A stretch of 64,000 nucleotides of DNA from Balneola sp. (GTDB lineage Bacteria; Bacteroidota; Rhodothermia; Balneolales; Balneolaceae): positions 434,001-498,000 of the forward strand of contig RHLJ01000004.1 of the NCBI GenBank assembly GCA_003712055.1, written 5' to 3'. The notes beneath the pieces were generated by a model, which did not search any database, had not been told where the DNA came from, and saw only the letters and a list, made by a program, of their open reading frames with translations. A program made the translations under genes and the position numbers. Positions 54,901-63,339 of the stretch are shown piece by piece; position 1 is the first letter of the stretch, and the number at the start of each line of letters is the position of its first letter.

Positions 54901-57900
54901 CAAAAAATCACCTTTGGTAGTTATGGGCATAACAACCTTACCTCCGAATGGTTTATTGATAATGTGCGCCTCTATCCGGAGGATGCCAAAGCTACTACAC
55001 AAGAGGTAGATCCTACTTTTATAACCCCGTTAGCCATGAAGGACGCCGCAGGAAGTACCAGTCGTTTTAACTATGACGACTTTGGACGGTTATACCAAAC
55101 TTTCAACCCCAATGGAAAACTCATTACCTCCAATGAGTATGTATTCTCTGCAGACCGAAATAGCGGTAGCTATGTCGCAACTGATCCAAACCAGGTAGCT
55201 TCTATCACCTATATAGATCATTTATTTGATTCTGATTTCTCTAATTCATCAGGATGGAGCAGCGTAAATACAACCCATAATGTGTTTAATGTTCAAATGG
55301 CTGGCGAAACTACTGTTCGAATGGGTTCAGGAGGATCTTATGAAGGGATGAATGTTACTTCGCTTGGGGAAGATTTTATTACCCGGATCGATTTTTATCC
55401 TGATAATACTACTGCAGGTACTCCTCATATCATGCTAGACGCAAGTGGGAATAGGTTTGGAGTACATTACCTACACTCTTCTGACAGCTTCAGAATACAA
55501 TATCGTAAAAGCTATGGCTCTTGGACATATCCATTTACTTTTCCGTTAGATGCCCCAATAGATACCTGGTACACCATTGAACTTCAGAAGGTTGGTTCGG
55601 ATTTAACAGCATGGGTGTACCCAAAAGGGCAGGGACGAGATCCGGATAATAGTTATACCTTGGGCGGTTTTACTTCATCTTGGACTCCTAACTTTACCCT
55701 AACCGGGAACGATGATTACTACTATGCGGCCAATTTGCACATTGCCGAAAGATGGCAAAGTGCAGTAACTTACGCCGATGGAATGGGAAGGGAAATTCAA
55801 ACCCAGGTAAGAGGGAATAGCCGGGTAATAGCTACTGAAACTTTGTACAACTCCAGGGGCTTGCCCTATGTTACTTCCCGCCCTATCGATACAACCGCAA
55901 CAGCATTTCCCGGTTTCTATGCTCAAGGCTTATTATCCGATGGAATTACGTTTACTCCGGGATTGGATATTGATGAAGACAGCCCGGTAGCTGATTATTA
56001 CGAGGATTATTACACAAGCAGTAATGATGAGCTATACGCCTACTCCTACACTACCTACGAATCAAGCCCATTGTCAAGGGTAGTTACAAGTACCTTGCCT
56101 GGAGAGGATTACCAGACCACCTCCAGCCAGGCGGTTAAAACCAGGTATGGGCTAAACAGTCAGTCATTTACAGTAAATAATAAAACGTGGGGATCGGATA
56201 GCTTAATAAAAACGGTGACTGAAGATCCTTCTGAAAATGAAGTAATCACCTATACCGATGGCTGGGGACAAACTATTGTAAGCGGGATTAATATGAATCC
56301 CGCTTCCGACGATGAACTGGTACCCGGATCCGGTGATATCATAACCATGTATGAATACAATTTGAGAGGTGATCTGATCTGGCAGGAGGATCCAAATGGT
56401 AATGAATCAACGTACACCTATGATGAAACAGGGCAGTTACTCGAAAAAAGCCTCCCGGACTTAGATGGAAACGTTAACTATGCCTATGACGACAAAGGAA
56501 GGCTTCGCTTTACAGAGTCTCCGTCCCATAAGCAGTCAGGATCTTCCAGTACTCCCGCTAATGGCAGTTCAGGAACCGTAAACTTTTCTATTTCAAAAAT
56601 TGGTATCCTCGATTTCTCTGTAAATGCAACTATCCAAAATGAGGGGCCCGTATATTCCTATGAACTCTCTGCCGAGAGTACCCCGTTGTTTACTGCAACT
56701 CTGGATGCATGGGAGACCACTGCTTCCGGAAGAATGCTCGTGCAAGAAGGGAGTTTCCAGGTCAAGGAAGAGCTTATTGAAAGCGGAAGCCAGCAATCAT
56801 CTGCAAGTCATAATGCTACCTTTACTCCACTCAAGTATTCATACACCAAATACGATGAACTCGACCGCCCTACCGAAATAGGAGAATACTATGGAAGTAC
56901 CGCATTTAGCAGTGCCAATCCAAACTCTCAAACCTTTCCTACAAGCGATAATCTAACACTGGTTGAATACAAATACGACGAGGGAATTACCTATACCAAT
57001 GCCAACAACACCGAAGGCCGGGTTACAGAAATTTGGTATTACGATCCAAACGACCTGGATGCCACCCCAGGCAAAACCTTTTACAGTTACAATGAACTTG
57101 GCCTGGTTGAATGGGTAGCTCAAAGAGTTATTGGCCTAAGTGGCACCCACTTTATCCGGTATACCTATGACGAACTTGGGCAGTTAAAACGGGTTCATTA
57201 CGATTCTCCAAACTCAGGAGAGGATTTCTATTTCTGGTTCGACTATGACGAACTGGGAAGGCTGCAATATCTCCGGTCCAATGAAAACAGCAGCGAAAGT
57301 ACAGCGGTACAAGAAGCAGCATATACCTACTGGGCAGATGGCCAGGTAAAGCAATTAAAACTGGGGCCCGAAGGTACCCCGGCACAAACGGTAGATTATG
57401 CCTACACCATTCAAGGCTGGCTGGAAACGATCAATAATGGAACAGTAAGTACCGCTTCGGGCAATAATAACGATCGCTTTTCCATGGTGCTTGATCATCA
57501 CGAAGATGGTAATGTAAAAACACAAACCTGGAGGCAATCGGCCATCTCGACTACAGCCTCTACCTATAATTACAAATACGATGAAGCAAGCCGGTTGGAG
57601 GAGGCCTGCTATGGAGACGCAGACTGTGATAACTCTAGTTATGATGTTGACTATGTATATGACAAAAACGGAAATATTGACGACATATACAGGTATTCCA
57701 ACACCGGTACCTTAGATCATATAAACCCGGTACTGGCAAGCAGCAGTAACCGGTTACAAACCATTGTCAGAAATGGCCCGGGGTATACCGTCTCTTATGA
57801 TAAAAGAGGGAACATCACAGAAAATGAACTACAGGGCATTGAAAACATCAGTTATGACTGGCGGAACCTGGCAACCTGGGCCGTAGCCAATGGATCAGCC

Positions 57901-58068
57901 CTCTTGTACAACTACGACGGAGAAGGCATGCGGGTGGTAAAAGAAGTAGTAGATGGCACCAAAGTCTATTACATACGCGATGCAGCAGGGCAAACCATAG
58001 CTGCTCATGATGGCAGCCAACTCATCTACTGGGTATTGCCCGGTGGAATCGGAATCATTAATAATTAA
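51904..58068 (+). CDS. Giant secreted Rhs/YD-repeat protein lacking the Rhs core domain
   Basis: A 2054-residue exported protein (signal ends near LHAQW). The N-terminal 800 residues match the leader of Bacteroidota Rhs proteins: PVDLYNGTSTVTIPLYTL, GLPFNLSYTSTGLRVQ, VGLGWNISIGG. Two LamG-like insertions follow (about 838-1030 and 1104-1277), then YD repeats to about 2020 (YTYDETGQLLEKSLPDLDG, YDELGRLQYLRS, YKYDEASRLEEACYG, YNYDGEGMRVVKE). It ends soon after VYYIRDAAGQTIAAHDGS, just where the Rhs core should begin. The core and toxin are in a separate gene at 59783. It should form the hollow shell of a toxin-delivery complex. The next gene starts 14 bp on. Confidence 0.9.
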   Translation: MRTLFNSTRLGICIILLSLTTQVLHAQWLGSSELTHQDNVFTAFPSPTAASFAKMEEIPVDLYNGTSTVTIPLYTLNNGKMGLPFNLSYTSTGLRVQERASRVGLGWNISIGGVITREMRGMPDDSDTGNGFINTGSLLKGNIPDTSPGNSLNQAEKDLLNDIVDELYDSQPDRFILSTPTVGGEFFFVDGEPVFRSKQKVTIQEYYKTNSDVIDYWVITDASGIKYTFEQEETTSVTTTTVSNETIPDGENDPPVTEVDYTSAWYLTKIEHPQTSNDIILEYSGVGSSDQDIYNQSIIIYGTAIGGATYCNTVSNQYIDSRVYTEVDVPLPSKVKLQNDTDTYVEFVWSSRDDLTSEKRLSELKVYHHSNLVKKFSLTHGYYTNGTHKRLRLDEVTEEDGSSNTFPPYSFTYNTGSIPEYGSKEVDYWGYYNGQTGNYNYIPTVVYNNSTIFTGANQTPNSAYAKHGILTKIDYPTGGSASFQYEGNTYSYVNDVDQGSNSVAGGVRVSQISYADGSGSTIRTKKYVYERPDISGRSSGNLYAEPIFMESGSGMFYDGSNNNTCPYIKSSMTAAYQIADYNWDQFGYKTVSEWQSSDDRFGETIYNFEKNPNLDQGKLYETEILDNNGDTLSVKENDYVYTTESTWAQYATPLRSINVYPNGCPHSSGCIEADHDTTWVSNSGGRWVHYDYLDITTEKIYNGSSTGYVEITKEYDYDSNLQLSSLKETVEGYPTRTTTYTYSNVSYPYVTTLKEGTTTLSEIKNTWTSFSGNYLLNTSEVLRDGSYVTVVDPVSYDANGNMLEVKDAIGTSTAYVWNEEEMVPLGIFQNATPGNVYAHSFASDGLTNWVVVDINSDGDFEATAEDGKLKMTHYGAIASNSEFDRITYDHGSEITGSVVWEFDVKIADSDNYDLKMTAGGSSWTGTNGATTERSVWTAINNETWRYRNSEGWTDIEDLEIGETYAFKIVIHTSTSKVDYYINGELKASNVDTWFSTSGIQKITFGSYGHNNLTSEWFIDNVRLYPEDAKATTQEVDPTFITPLAMKDAAGSTSRFNYDDFGRLYQTFNPNGKLITSNEYVFSADRNSGSYVATDPNQVASITYIDHLFDSDFSNSSGWSSVNTTHNVFNVQMAGETTVRMGSGGSYEGMNVTSLGEDFITRIDFYPDNTTAGTPHIMLDASGNRFGVHYLHSSDSFRIQYRKSYGSWTYPFTFPLDAPIDTWYTIELQKVGSDLTAWVYPKGQGRDPDNSYTLGGFTSSWTPNFTLTGNDDYYYAANLHIAERWQSAVTYADGMGREIQTQVRGNSRVIATETLYNSRGLPYVTSRPIDTTATAFPGFYAQGLLSDGITFTPGLDIDEDSPVADYYEDYYTSSNDELYAYSYTTYESSPLSRVVTSTLPGEDYQTTSSQAVKTRYGLNSQSFTVNNKTWGSDSLIKTVTEDPSENEVITYTDGWGQTIVSGINMNPASDDELVPGSGDIITMYEYNLRGDLIWQEDPNGNESTYTYDETGQLLEKSLPDLDGNVNYAYDDKGRLRFTESPSHKQSGSSSTPANGSSGTVNFSISKIGILDFSVNATIQNEGPVYSYELSAESTPLFTATLDAWETTASGRMLVQEGSFQVKEELIESGSQQSSASHNATFTPLKYSYTKYDELDRPTEIGEYYGSTAFSSANPNSQTFPTSDNLTLVEYKYDEGITYTNANNTEGRVTEIWYYDPNDLDATPGKTFYSYNELGLVEWVAQRVIGLSGTHFIRYTYDELGQLKRVHYDSPNSGEDFYFWFDYDELGRLQYLRSNENSSESTAVQEAAYTYWADGQVKQLKLGPEGTPAQTVDYAYTIQGWLETINNGTVSTASGNNNDRFSMVLDHHEDGNVKTQTWRQSAISTTASTYNYKYDEASRLEEACYGDADCDNSSYDVDYVYDKNGNIDDIYRYSNTGTLDHINPVLASSSNRLQTIVRNGPGYTVSYDKRGNITENELQGIENISYDWRNLATWAVANGSALLYNYDGEGMRVVKEVVDGTKVYYIRDAAGQTIAAHDGSQLIYWVLPGGIGIINN

Positions 58069-58082
58069 GAGGGGGCAGAATC

Positions 58083-59786
58083 ATGAAAACACTAAGACAA
58101 ACTTACCTACTTACCCTACTCCTTTTTGTACTGCTGGCTAACAATGCTTCTGCGCAAGGCCAGGTACCAATCACGCTTACCGTGCCTGAGGGTGTTGCGA
58201 CTTCTGACGATCGTATTGAATTACGAACAAGTAATGACGGAGCTTCATTTACGACCATAGCCGCTACCCTTGAGCGCCAGCAAGACGGAAGCTGGACCGG
58301 AAGTTTTACCCCCGGCAACCGCCCGTTTGAGTACAAATACTATATCATTTCCTCAACAGGTGTGGAAGAACCCGAAGGCTGGGCCAATCGCAAATATTAC
58401 CCAAAGCAAAAAAGAGAACGCTTTAACGATGTACTTCACTTCATGGGAGGGCCGCTCCTAACCAAAAACACCATCATCACCATCCGGTTGAATGTAAACC
58501 AACTCTCCTTAAACGGAGAGGCACCCGATGCCGTTGGGGTCATGGGCTCCTATGGAGACCTAAGCTGGAATGTTCCCGATGGGGTAACCCACCTGCAAGA
58601 TCAGGGTAACGGGATATGGGAGGCTGCCGTTAATTTCCCGGCAGGAACCACCGCTGATTTTCCCATCAAATTTGTGTGGGAATACGAAGGGGTGTGGCGT
58701 TGGGAATACCTGCCCGGTTTTGTGGATCATTTATTGGTACTGGATCCGGAAGCGAGCACCTATACTGCTGAGTTCAGCTACAACCCGTCTACCGGAAGGG
58801 TAGAAGTAGTACAGGGAACCGGGCTGCAGGTAAACAACTATACCGCTGCCGCCGAGACCTATGGCGGAACCCGTAACTACGAATATTACCGGGCTATGGA
58901 ACTCATTGACCAGGGTGATTACTTCGGCGCACAAGCTATGTATGCCCGGTATCGAAGTCACTATCGGGAAACCTTCAACGATGATTTTCATGGATACCTT
59001 TCCCGTGTGCTAAATAGTAACGGCCAAACGGAGCTGGCATTAAGCATAGTTGAAGACTGGTACAACAAAGCCCCCGATCCTTACCGAAAAGCCCACTACC
59101 GCTACCTGAAAGGAAGTGTGTTAATGAATAGCGGAAGGCGGGCAGAATCCCGGCAGGCCATGCAGGAAGTGCTCACCCTGGCTCCGGAATACGACCAGGA
59201 AGCCATTCGCGGACATGCTTTACAATCCATAGGCTACAGCTACCTGAAAGAAGAAGACCCCAGCGAAGTACTGAAAGCTAGGGAAGCCCTGAATCAATTG
59301 ATTGAAGAGCACCCTAATGAACAAATGCGTCGGGTAGGTTGGGAATACCTGGTACAAGCCGGGGAAAAAGGGCGAAGTAAAAACGTGTTACGCCGGGCCA
59401 TGAATGGATTAAAAGACACGGGTACCTCCAGCCAGAAACAACGAACCCGTATCCGATGGGTGGAAATGCGCCTGGAAGATGAAGAACTCATGGACAGCAC
59501 CTTTACCGACGATTTAGAATGGCTGGAATGGACGGTAAATGATCCCGAACGAAGAGACAGGGTGCGGTTACTAAAAGCCGACTGGCAAATTAAACAGGGT
59601 CTGCGGCAACAGGCCATGGAAACCTTGTTAGAAGTAGAAGGAGGTGGAAAAACCGGGGCCAATGCCGACCGGGCAAGAATAAAACTGAGAGAGTTGGATG
59701 CCGAATGGGAGCAGAAACGAAGGCGAGGAGACAGAAACCGGAATAGTCGGTCAACGTCTGCAGACTCAACAGGAGGCAATCAATGA
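58083..59786 (+). CDS. Secreted protein with two starch-binding-like domains and TPR repeats, inside the Rhs operon
   Basis: A 567-residue exported protein (signal ends near NASAQG). Two beta domains resemble CBM20/AMPK-type glycan-binding modules: about 28-118 (WTGSFTPGNRPFEYKYYI) and about 131-245 (DAVGVMGSYGDLSWNVPDG, FPIKFVWEYEGVWRWEYL). Residues about 260-540 are helical TPR-like repeats (GDYFGAQAMYARYRSHYRET, HYRYLKGSVLMNSGRR), and the tail is basic and Ser-rich. A GAGGGGG site precedes the start. It overlaps the core-toxin gene by 4 bp (ATGA), so its product is made together with it. It may act as a chaperone or adaptor between shell and tip, or a surface anchor; this is inference. I know of no named family for the whole. 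Confidence 0.75.
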   Translation: MKTLRQTYLLTLLLFVLLANNASAQGQVPITLTVPEGVATSDDRIELRTSNDGASFTTIAATLERQQDGSWTGSFTPGNRPFEYKYYIISSTGVEEPEGWANRKYYPKQKRERFNDVLHFMGGPLLTKNTIITIRLNVNQLSLNGEAPDAVGVMGSYGDLSWNVPDGVTHLQDQGNGIWEAAVNFPAGTTADFPIKFVWEYEGVWRWEYLPGFVDHLLVLDPEASTYTAEFSYNPSTGRVEVVQGTGLQVNNYTAAAETYGGTRNYEYYRAMELIDQGDYFGAQAMYARYRSHYRETFNDDFHGYLSRVLNSNGQTELALSIVEDWYNKAPDPYRKAHYRYLKGSVLMNSGRRAESRQAMQEVLTLAPEYDQEAIRGHALQSIGYSYLKEEDPSEVLKAREALNQLIEEHPNEQMRRVGWEYLVQAGEKGRSKNVLRRAMNGLKDTGTSSQKQRTRIRWVEMRLEDEELMDSTFTDDLEWLEWTVNDPERRDRVRLLKADWQIKQGLRQQAMETLLEVEGGGKTGANADRARIKLRELDAEWEQKRRRGDRNRNSRSTSADSTGGNQ

Positions 59787-61132
59787 AACGATTACTAAGC
59801 ACCTCCTTATTCACACTGTTTGCAGTTTCTCTGGTATTTGCTACCGAAGAATGCAACTTTGCCCCTACAGCAACTATTACCAATACCCCTACCGGGCTCA
59901 GCTTTAGAGACGGCACGCAGATTGTGTTTTCCGGGACAACCAGTACCCCGAATAATTGTAGCGGAAGCATTACCGAATACCGTTGGTACATAGAAGGGGT
60001 ATATACTTATGGCTCTACCGAAACCCATACCTTTCACTTACCCGCTAATGTACACGAACAAAGCTATACGGTACAGTTGCGGGTAAAGAACAACATAAAC
60101 CTGTACAATACCACAAGCATTACGGTAACCATCACACGCCCGCAGCGGGTGTATTACCTGAAAGACCACATAGGCAATGTGCGCACGAGCGTAGATGTGG
60201 ATGGAAATGTACTAGGCTACGATGATTATTACCCCTTTGGATTGCAAATGGATGGGCGATCTAATAACTCCTCCAACCCCAACGATGATTATAAATTTAC
60301 CGGGCATGAGCAGGACGATGAAGCCAGCCTGACCATGGTACACATGAATGCCCGGGGCTATGACCCACTTATAGGCCGATTCAACCAAATGGATCCACTC
60401 ATGGAGTTCTCCTCGCCATACACCTATGTGGGGAATAACCCACTCAATTATACCGATCCGACCGGAATGAGTTCGTGTGGTGCATATGTTGCTTATTGTG
60501 GGCAAGATGGAGAAATATATATGAATGCTGAGGAATTAGAAAAAGCGGATGAGAAACATGCAGAGGAAACAGGGTATGTTTCCAAGTATTTCACAAATCA
60601 ATACTTACAGTCTACGGGCAAATCTAGCTCAACAAGTCAATCACAGTTAGGTATGTATAGAGGTAATTGTGAAGAAAATCCCGAAGAATGCGAAGAGGAA
60701 AATGAAGGTAAAACAAAGATAGATCTTAATGAAGTACATACAGGAACTCCCCCGCTGCCTGGTGGTTTTATAAGAAATCCAAAGAGTATACTGAAAGGCT
60801 GGAGCTGGCTAAAAAGACTATTTGGCTCGTCTAAAGGAGTAGCACTAAAAAGTGTAGATGACGTATTTGCAAACCCTCAACTACTTAAAGGTCAATCCCT
60901 AGAGGCTGTTAAAAAGAAATTGGGGAACTCCAGCGGTTGGGTTAATGATGTAATGAGGAAGAGTACTACAAACCCAGAAGGTGGATGGGTCTTAAGAGAG
61001 ATGAATAAAGCAGGAACTGATTTTACAGGAAGATTGATTCAATACCATCCAGGAACATCTAGACACTTCAACGGAGCACCATACTGGAAGGTTTCTTCAG
61101 GTTCCGGTACTTTCAGAATACCCGTTAATTAA
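59783..61132 (+). CDS. Separately exported Rhs core protein with PKD-like domain and C-terminal toxin tip
   Basis: A 449-residue protein with its own signal peptide (LFTLFAVSLVFATEE). Residues about 23-115 resemble a PKD/Ig-like domain (ITEYRWYIEGVYTYG). Residues about 119-228 are the Rhs repeat-associated core (YYLKDHIGNVRTSVDVDGN, YDDYYPFGLQM, YKFTGHEQDDE, NARGYDPLIGRFNQMDP, NPLNYTDPTGM). A variable junction (MNAEELEKADEKHAEETGY) follows, then an effector region to the end with WVLREMNKAGTDFTGRLIQY, HPGTSRHFNGAPYWKV. That tip resembles Rhs/CDI toxin tips I have seen but cannot name. AGGAGG lies 6 bases before ATG. DNA becomes clearly more AT-rich after the core, as usual for exchangeable toxin tips. 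The likely immunity gene follows 6 bp later. Confidence 0.87.
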   Translation: MKRLLSTSLFTLFAVSLVFATEECNFAPTATITNTPTGLSFRDGTQIVFSGTTSTPNNCSGSITEYRWYIEGVYTYGSTETHTFHLPANVHEQSYTVQLRVKNNINLYNTTSITVTITRPQRVYYLKDHIGNVRTSVDVDGNVLGYDDYYPFGLQMDGRSNNSSNPNDDYKFTGHEQDDEASLTMVHMNARGYDPLIGRFNQMDPLMEFSSPYTYVGNNPLNYTDPTGMSSCGAYVAYCGQDGEIYMNAEELEKADEKHAEETGYVSKYFTNQYLQSTGKSSSTSQSQLGMYRGNCEENPEECEEENEGKTKIDLNEVHTGTPPLPGGFIRNPKSILKGWSWLKRLFGSSKGVALKSVDDVFANPQLLKGQSLEAVKKKLGNSSGWVNDVMRKSTTNPEGGWVLREMNKAGTDFTGRLIQYHPGTSRHFNGAPYWKVSSGSGTFRIPVN

Positions 61133-61138
61133 ATCATT

Positions 61139-61480
61139 ATGGATTCAAAACTTCAATATAAACTATTAGTCGAAAGCCTAAACCTCTTGGCGAGTTCTTA
61201 TGAGAACCAAAAAAACTCTTTACCTGACTTTACCGAGGTAAAGGATGAAATAATTGCATCCTTCGGTGATGCCTTCTTACTCTTACCGCAATTAATTGAA
61301 CAAGATTTTTTATCGAAGAAGGCTATTGCATCCATAATTAGATGTTTTAACTGGATGGAGTTAGCAGCTAGGAACGATAGCGTATCTGATTTAGAATCTT
61401 TTATTAATCATGAAACTTGGTCAAAAGTAAGAGAATTAGCAGGAGAAGCACTAAAGGATATGAATGAAGAAAGATTCTAA
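61139..61480 (+). CDS. Probable immunity protein for the Rhs toxin tip
   Basis: A 113-residue, mostly helical, acidic cytoplasmic protein without signal or membrane segment (LLVESLNLLASSYENQKNSL, FNWMELAARNDSVSDLESFI). It starts 6 bp after the toxin gene stop and shares its AT-rich composition. Size, position and composition are those of cognate immunity proteins in polymorphic toxin loci. No fold family is assigned from motifs, so the call rests on context. Confidence 0.7.
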   Translation: MDSKLQYKLLVESLNLLASSYENQKNSLPDFTEVKDEIIASFGDAFLLLPQLIEQDFLSKKAIASIIRCFNWMELAARNDSVSDLESFINHETWSKVRELAGEALKDMNEERF

Positions 61481-61502
61481 TTAATAAGCATGATCTTATT
61501 AA

Positions 61503-61903
61503 AAAGAAGCAATTTGCCCAGATGGTTCTGAGCCACTCTGTCCAGATGAAAGTAGTAAATCTAATGGTGTAGGTTTAACTGCTAATGCTTTGACGGTTGC
61601 CGGAGTATTTCTTTTATATTTAGATGATGAGCTTAGTACCATTAAGTATAAGCAAGGTTATCGAAGAGGATTAGATGGAAACTATAAGCTTACAGGAAGA
61701 AACTTTAGTTTATTTAAAGATATGAAAATGACTGCAAATACCCGCCCTTATACTGGACTCGGTCGAGGTTTTCCGCGGCCGGAACTTTTGCTGGAGGAAT
61801 AGGTGTAGGATATGATTCTGTACAACTATATAGGGGCAATATTTCAACTGGAAGGTGTGCTTATAATACTTCTTTTACTGGTTTGAGTTTTAGCCTTTGG
61901 TGA
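61503..61903 (+). pseudogene. Decayed orphan Rhs toxin-tip cassette
   Basis: An open frame without a good start runs from 61503 (EAICPDGSEPLCPDE) through TVAGVFLLYLDDELSTIKYK and NTRPYTGLGRGF, then stops at about 61802. Adding one T to the TTTT run near 61774 lets the frame continue as FSAAGTFAGGIGVGYDSV to a natural stop (LSFSLW) at 61903. The restored product of about 133 residues has no Rhs core and no signal peptide. It sits between two toxin-immunity pairs, so it is read as a displaced, frameshifted toxin tip. No toxin family recognised. The rest of 61904-62061 shows nothing. Confidence 0.55.
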
Positions 61904-62061
61904 CATAATTAGTACCGGAGATGCACAGCATGCCATGATAGACAGGAGTTGGATAATCTATGGAAAAATAGAAACGATAAATCTTGCACACTATTTGACT
62001 GCTTTATCAATTACTAAAAGGTAATTCAGTAAATTCTAAATCACAGTAAATTTTAATCAAA

Positions 62062-62652
62062 ATGAAGAAAACGGTAAAAATAATATTATCAATACTTTTT
62101 TCAGTTTCCATATTGCTAATTATCTGGTACAACATTGATTTAGATACTGCTGAAATTGAATATTATGAGCAATTAGAAAAAGTGGAAGCGGGGATGAGTG
62201 TGGAAGATCTTGATGAGTTGATCGGTACACCTCAAAGAATTATTGAAATAGATGCGCCATTAGCCTCATACATCTATGAGTATAGAAAACCTGAAGGGTT
62301 TTCTGGTTTTTTTGAACTTGCGGTTGATTCGACCTTACAGGTGGTAGATATAACTAATGCATTAAGAAGAGAAGATTTCTCTAATTCAAAATCTAAAGAC
62401 GTTTTGGTTAATAATAATCTAGAAACCATAAAAGAAGTTGAATTAGGAATGAATCAACAGGAAGTTGAAAAAATAATGGGAAGACCATATAGGATATTAG
62501 AGATAGAATCTCCCACAGTTAGGATAGTTTTTTTATATGAAGTCCCTGAGGGCATTTCTGCTGTGTGTGATATTACCTTTGATTCGACTATGCATGTAGT
62601 AGATGTCGCATTCCAGATATTTCCTCAAGACTCAACTAGTAACCTTGAATAA
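62062..62652 (+). CDS. Membrane-anchored protein with two BamE/SmpA-like repeats, possible immunity protein
   Basis: A 196-residue protein with one N-terminal membrane helix (IILSILFSVSILLIIWY) and two related units: YEQLEKVEAGMSVEDLDELI followed by GTPQRIIEI, and LETIKEVELGMNQQEVEKIM followed by GRPYRILEI. The pattern G-M-(S/N)-x-x-(D/E)-V/L...GxP resembles the SmpA/OmlA (BamE) fold, which also occurs in inhibitor-type proteins. It lies among orphan toxin cassettes, so an immunity role against a periplasmic or membrane toxin is plausible but unproven. Its toxin may be the decayed cassette just upstream. Confidence 0.65.
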   Translation: MKKTVKIILSILFSVSILLIIWYNIDLDTAEIEYYEQLEKVEAGMSVEDLDELIGTPQRIIEIDAPLASYIYEYRKPEGFSGFFELAVDSTLQVVDITNALRREDFSNSKSKDVLVNNNLETIKEVELGMNQQEVEKIMGRPYRILEIESPTVRIVFLYEVPEGISAVCDITFDSTMHVVDVAFQIFPQDSTSNLE

Positions 62653-62745
62653 TTGAGTCAACCTGATGGCCCAGGACCTAGTCTTGAGAAAGAAGGAGGA
62701 ACTCCCTATCCATACTACCCATCATTAGCTGTTTTTATATTCTCT

Positions 62746-63339
62746 ATGAATGCTGAGGAATTAGAGAAAGCGGATGAGAAGCATGCAGAGGAAACAGGGT
62801 ATACTTCCAAGTATTTCACAAACCAGCGTCAGCAGGGGATTAAAAATGATACTCCACAGAACAAGGAGGAAACTGCTGGAAACAGGGTGTTAGAAGATAA
62901 CGCCCTCCTCGATGTAACTGAAAAATTTGACGCCCAATTAGAAGAAACAAGACAGTTTTTCAAGGAATTGGCTAGTTATGTAGATGAACTTGATATTCCT
63001 GATTGGAAAAAGTATGCTGTCAAACTGCTTTTATTTAGAAAATATGTCAATAATGGAGCAACATTTGACATAAAGGAAGGAGCATTCAGCCCAATTGAAT
63101 TAGGTGGAAATTATGCATTGTATCAAGGAGAAAAATTTAGATTTGACGATTTTGGAAATTATAATTATGGCGTTGCGGCACTTGCTTTTGGGATTACTCT
63201 TCACGACGCGATGATGGGAGCAGGTATCAATCAATTAAAGCCAGGCCGAGGAACACCAGATTGGAAAAATCCTAGGGGATTTTTTGACAATAGAAGAGAC
63301 ACTCATATGATCATTAGAGGTTATAATCATGTATTTTAA
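62746..63339 (+). CDS. Orphan toxin cassette with Ntox44-like domain
   Basis: An open frame runs from TTG at 62653, but ATG at 62746 begins the junction MNAEELEKADEKHAEETGY, nearly identical to residues after the Rhs core in the 59783 gene. The C-terminal 110 residues look like the polymorphic toxin type 44 domain: GGNYALYQGEKFRFDDFGN, YNYGVAALAFGITLHDAMMG, GAGINQLKPGRGTPDW, NRRDTHMIIRGYNHVF. There is no Rhs core and no signal, so it cannot be delivered as it stands. It could become the active tip by recombination through the shared junction. It overlaps the next gene by 11 bp. The Ntox44 match is from memory of the family pattern. Confidence 0.7.
   Translation: MNAEELEKADEKHAEETGYTSKYFTNQRQQGIKNDTPQNKEETAGNRVLEDNALLDVTEKFDAQLEETRQFFKELASYVDELDIPDWKKYAVKLLLFRKYVNNGATFDIKEGAFSPIELGGNYALYQGEKFRFDDFGNYNYGVAALAFGITLHDAMMGAGINQLKPGRGTPDWKNPRGFFDNRRDTHMIIRGYNHVF

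Noticed and set aside
62653..62745. Upstream TTG start for the Ntox44-like cassette
   Set aside because: The added residues have no match to the other junctions; ATG at 62746 starts the conserved junction, although the upstream part may be leftover of another module.
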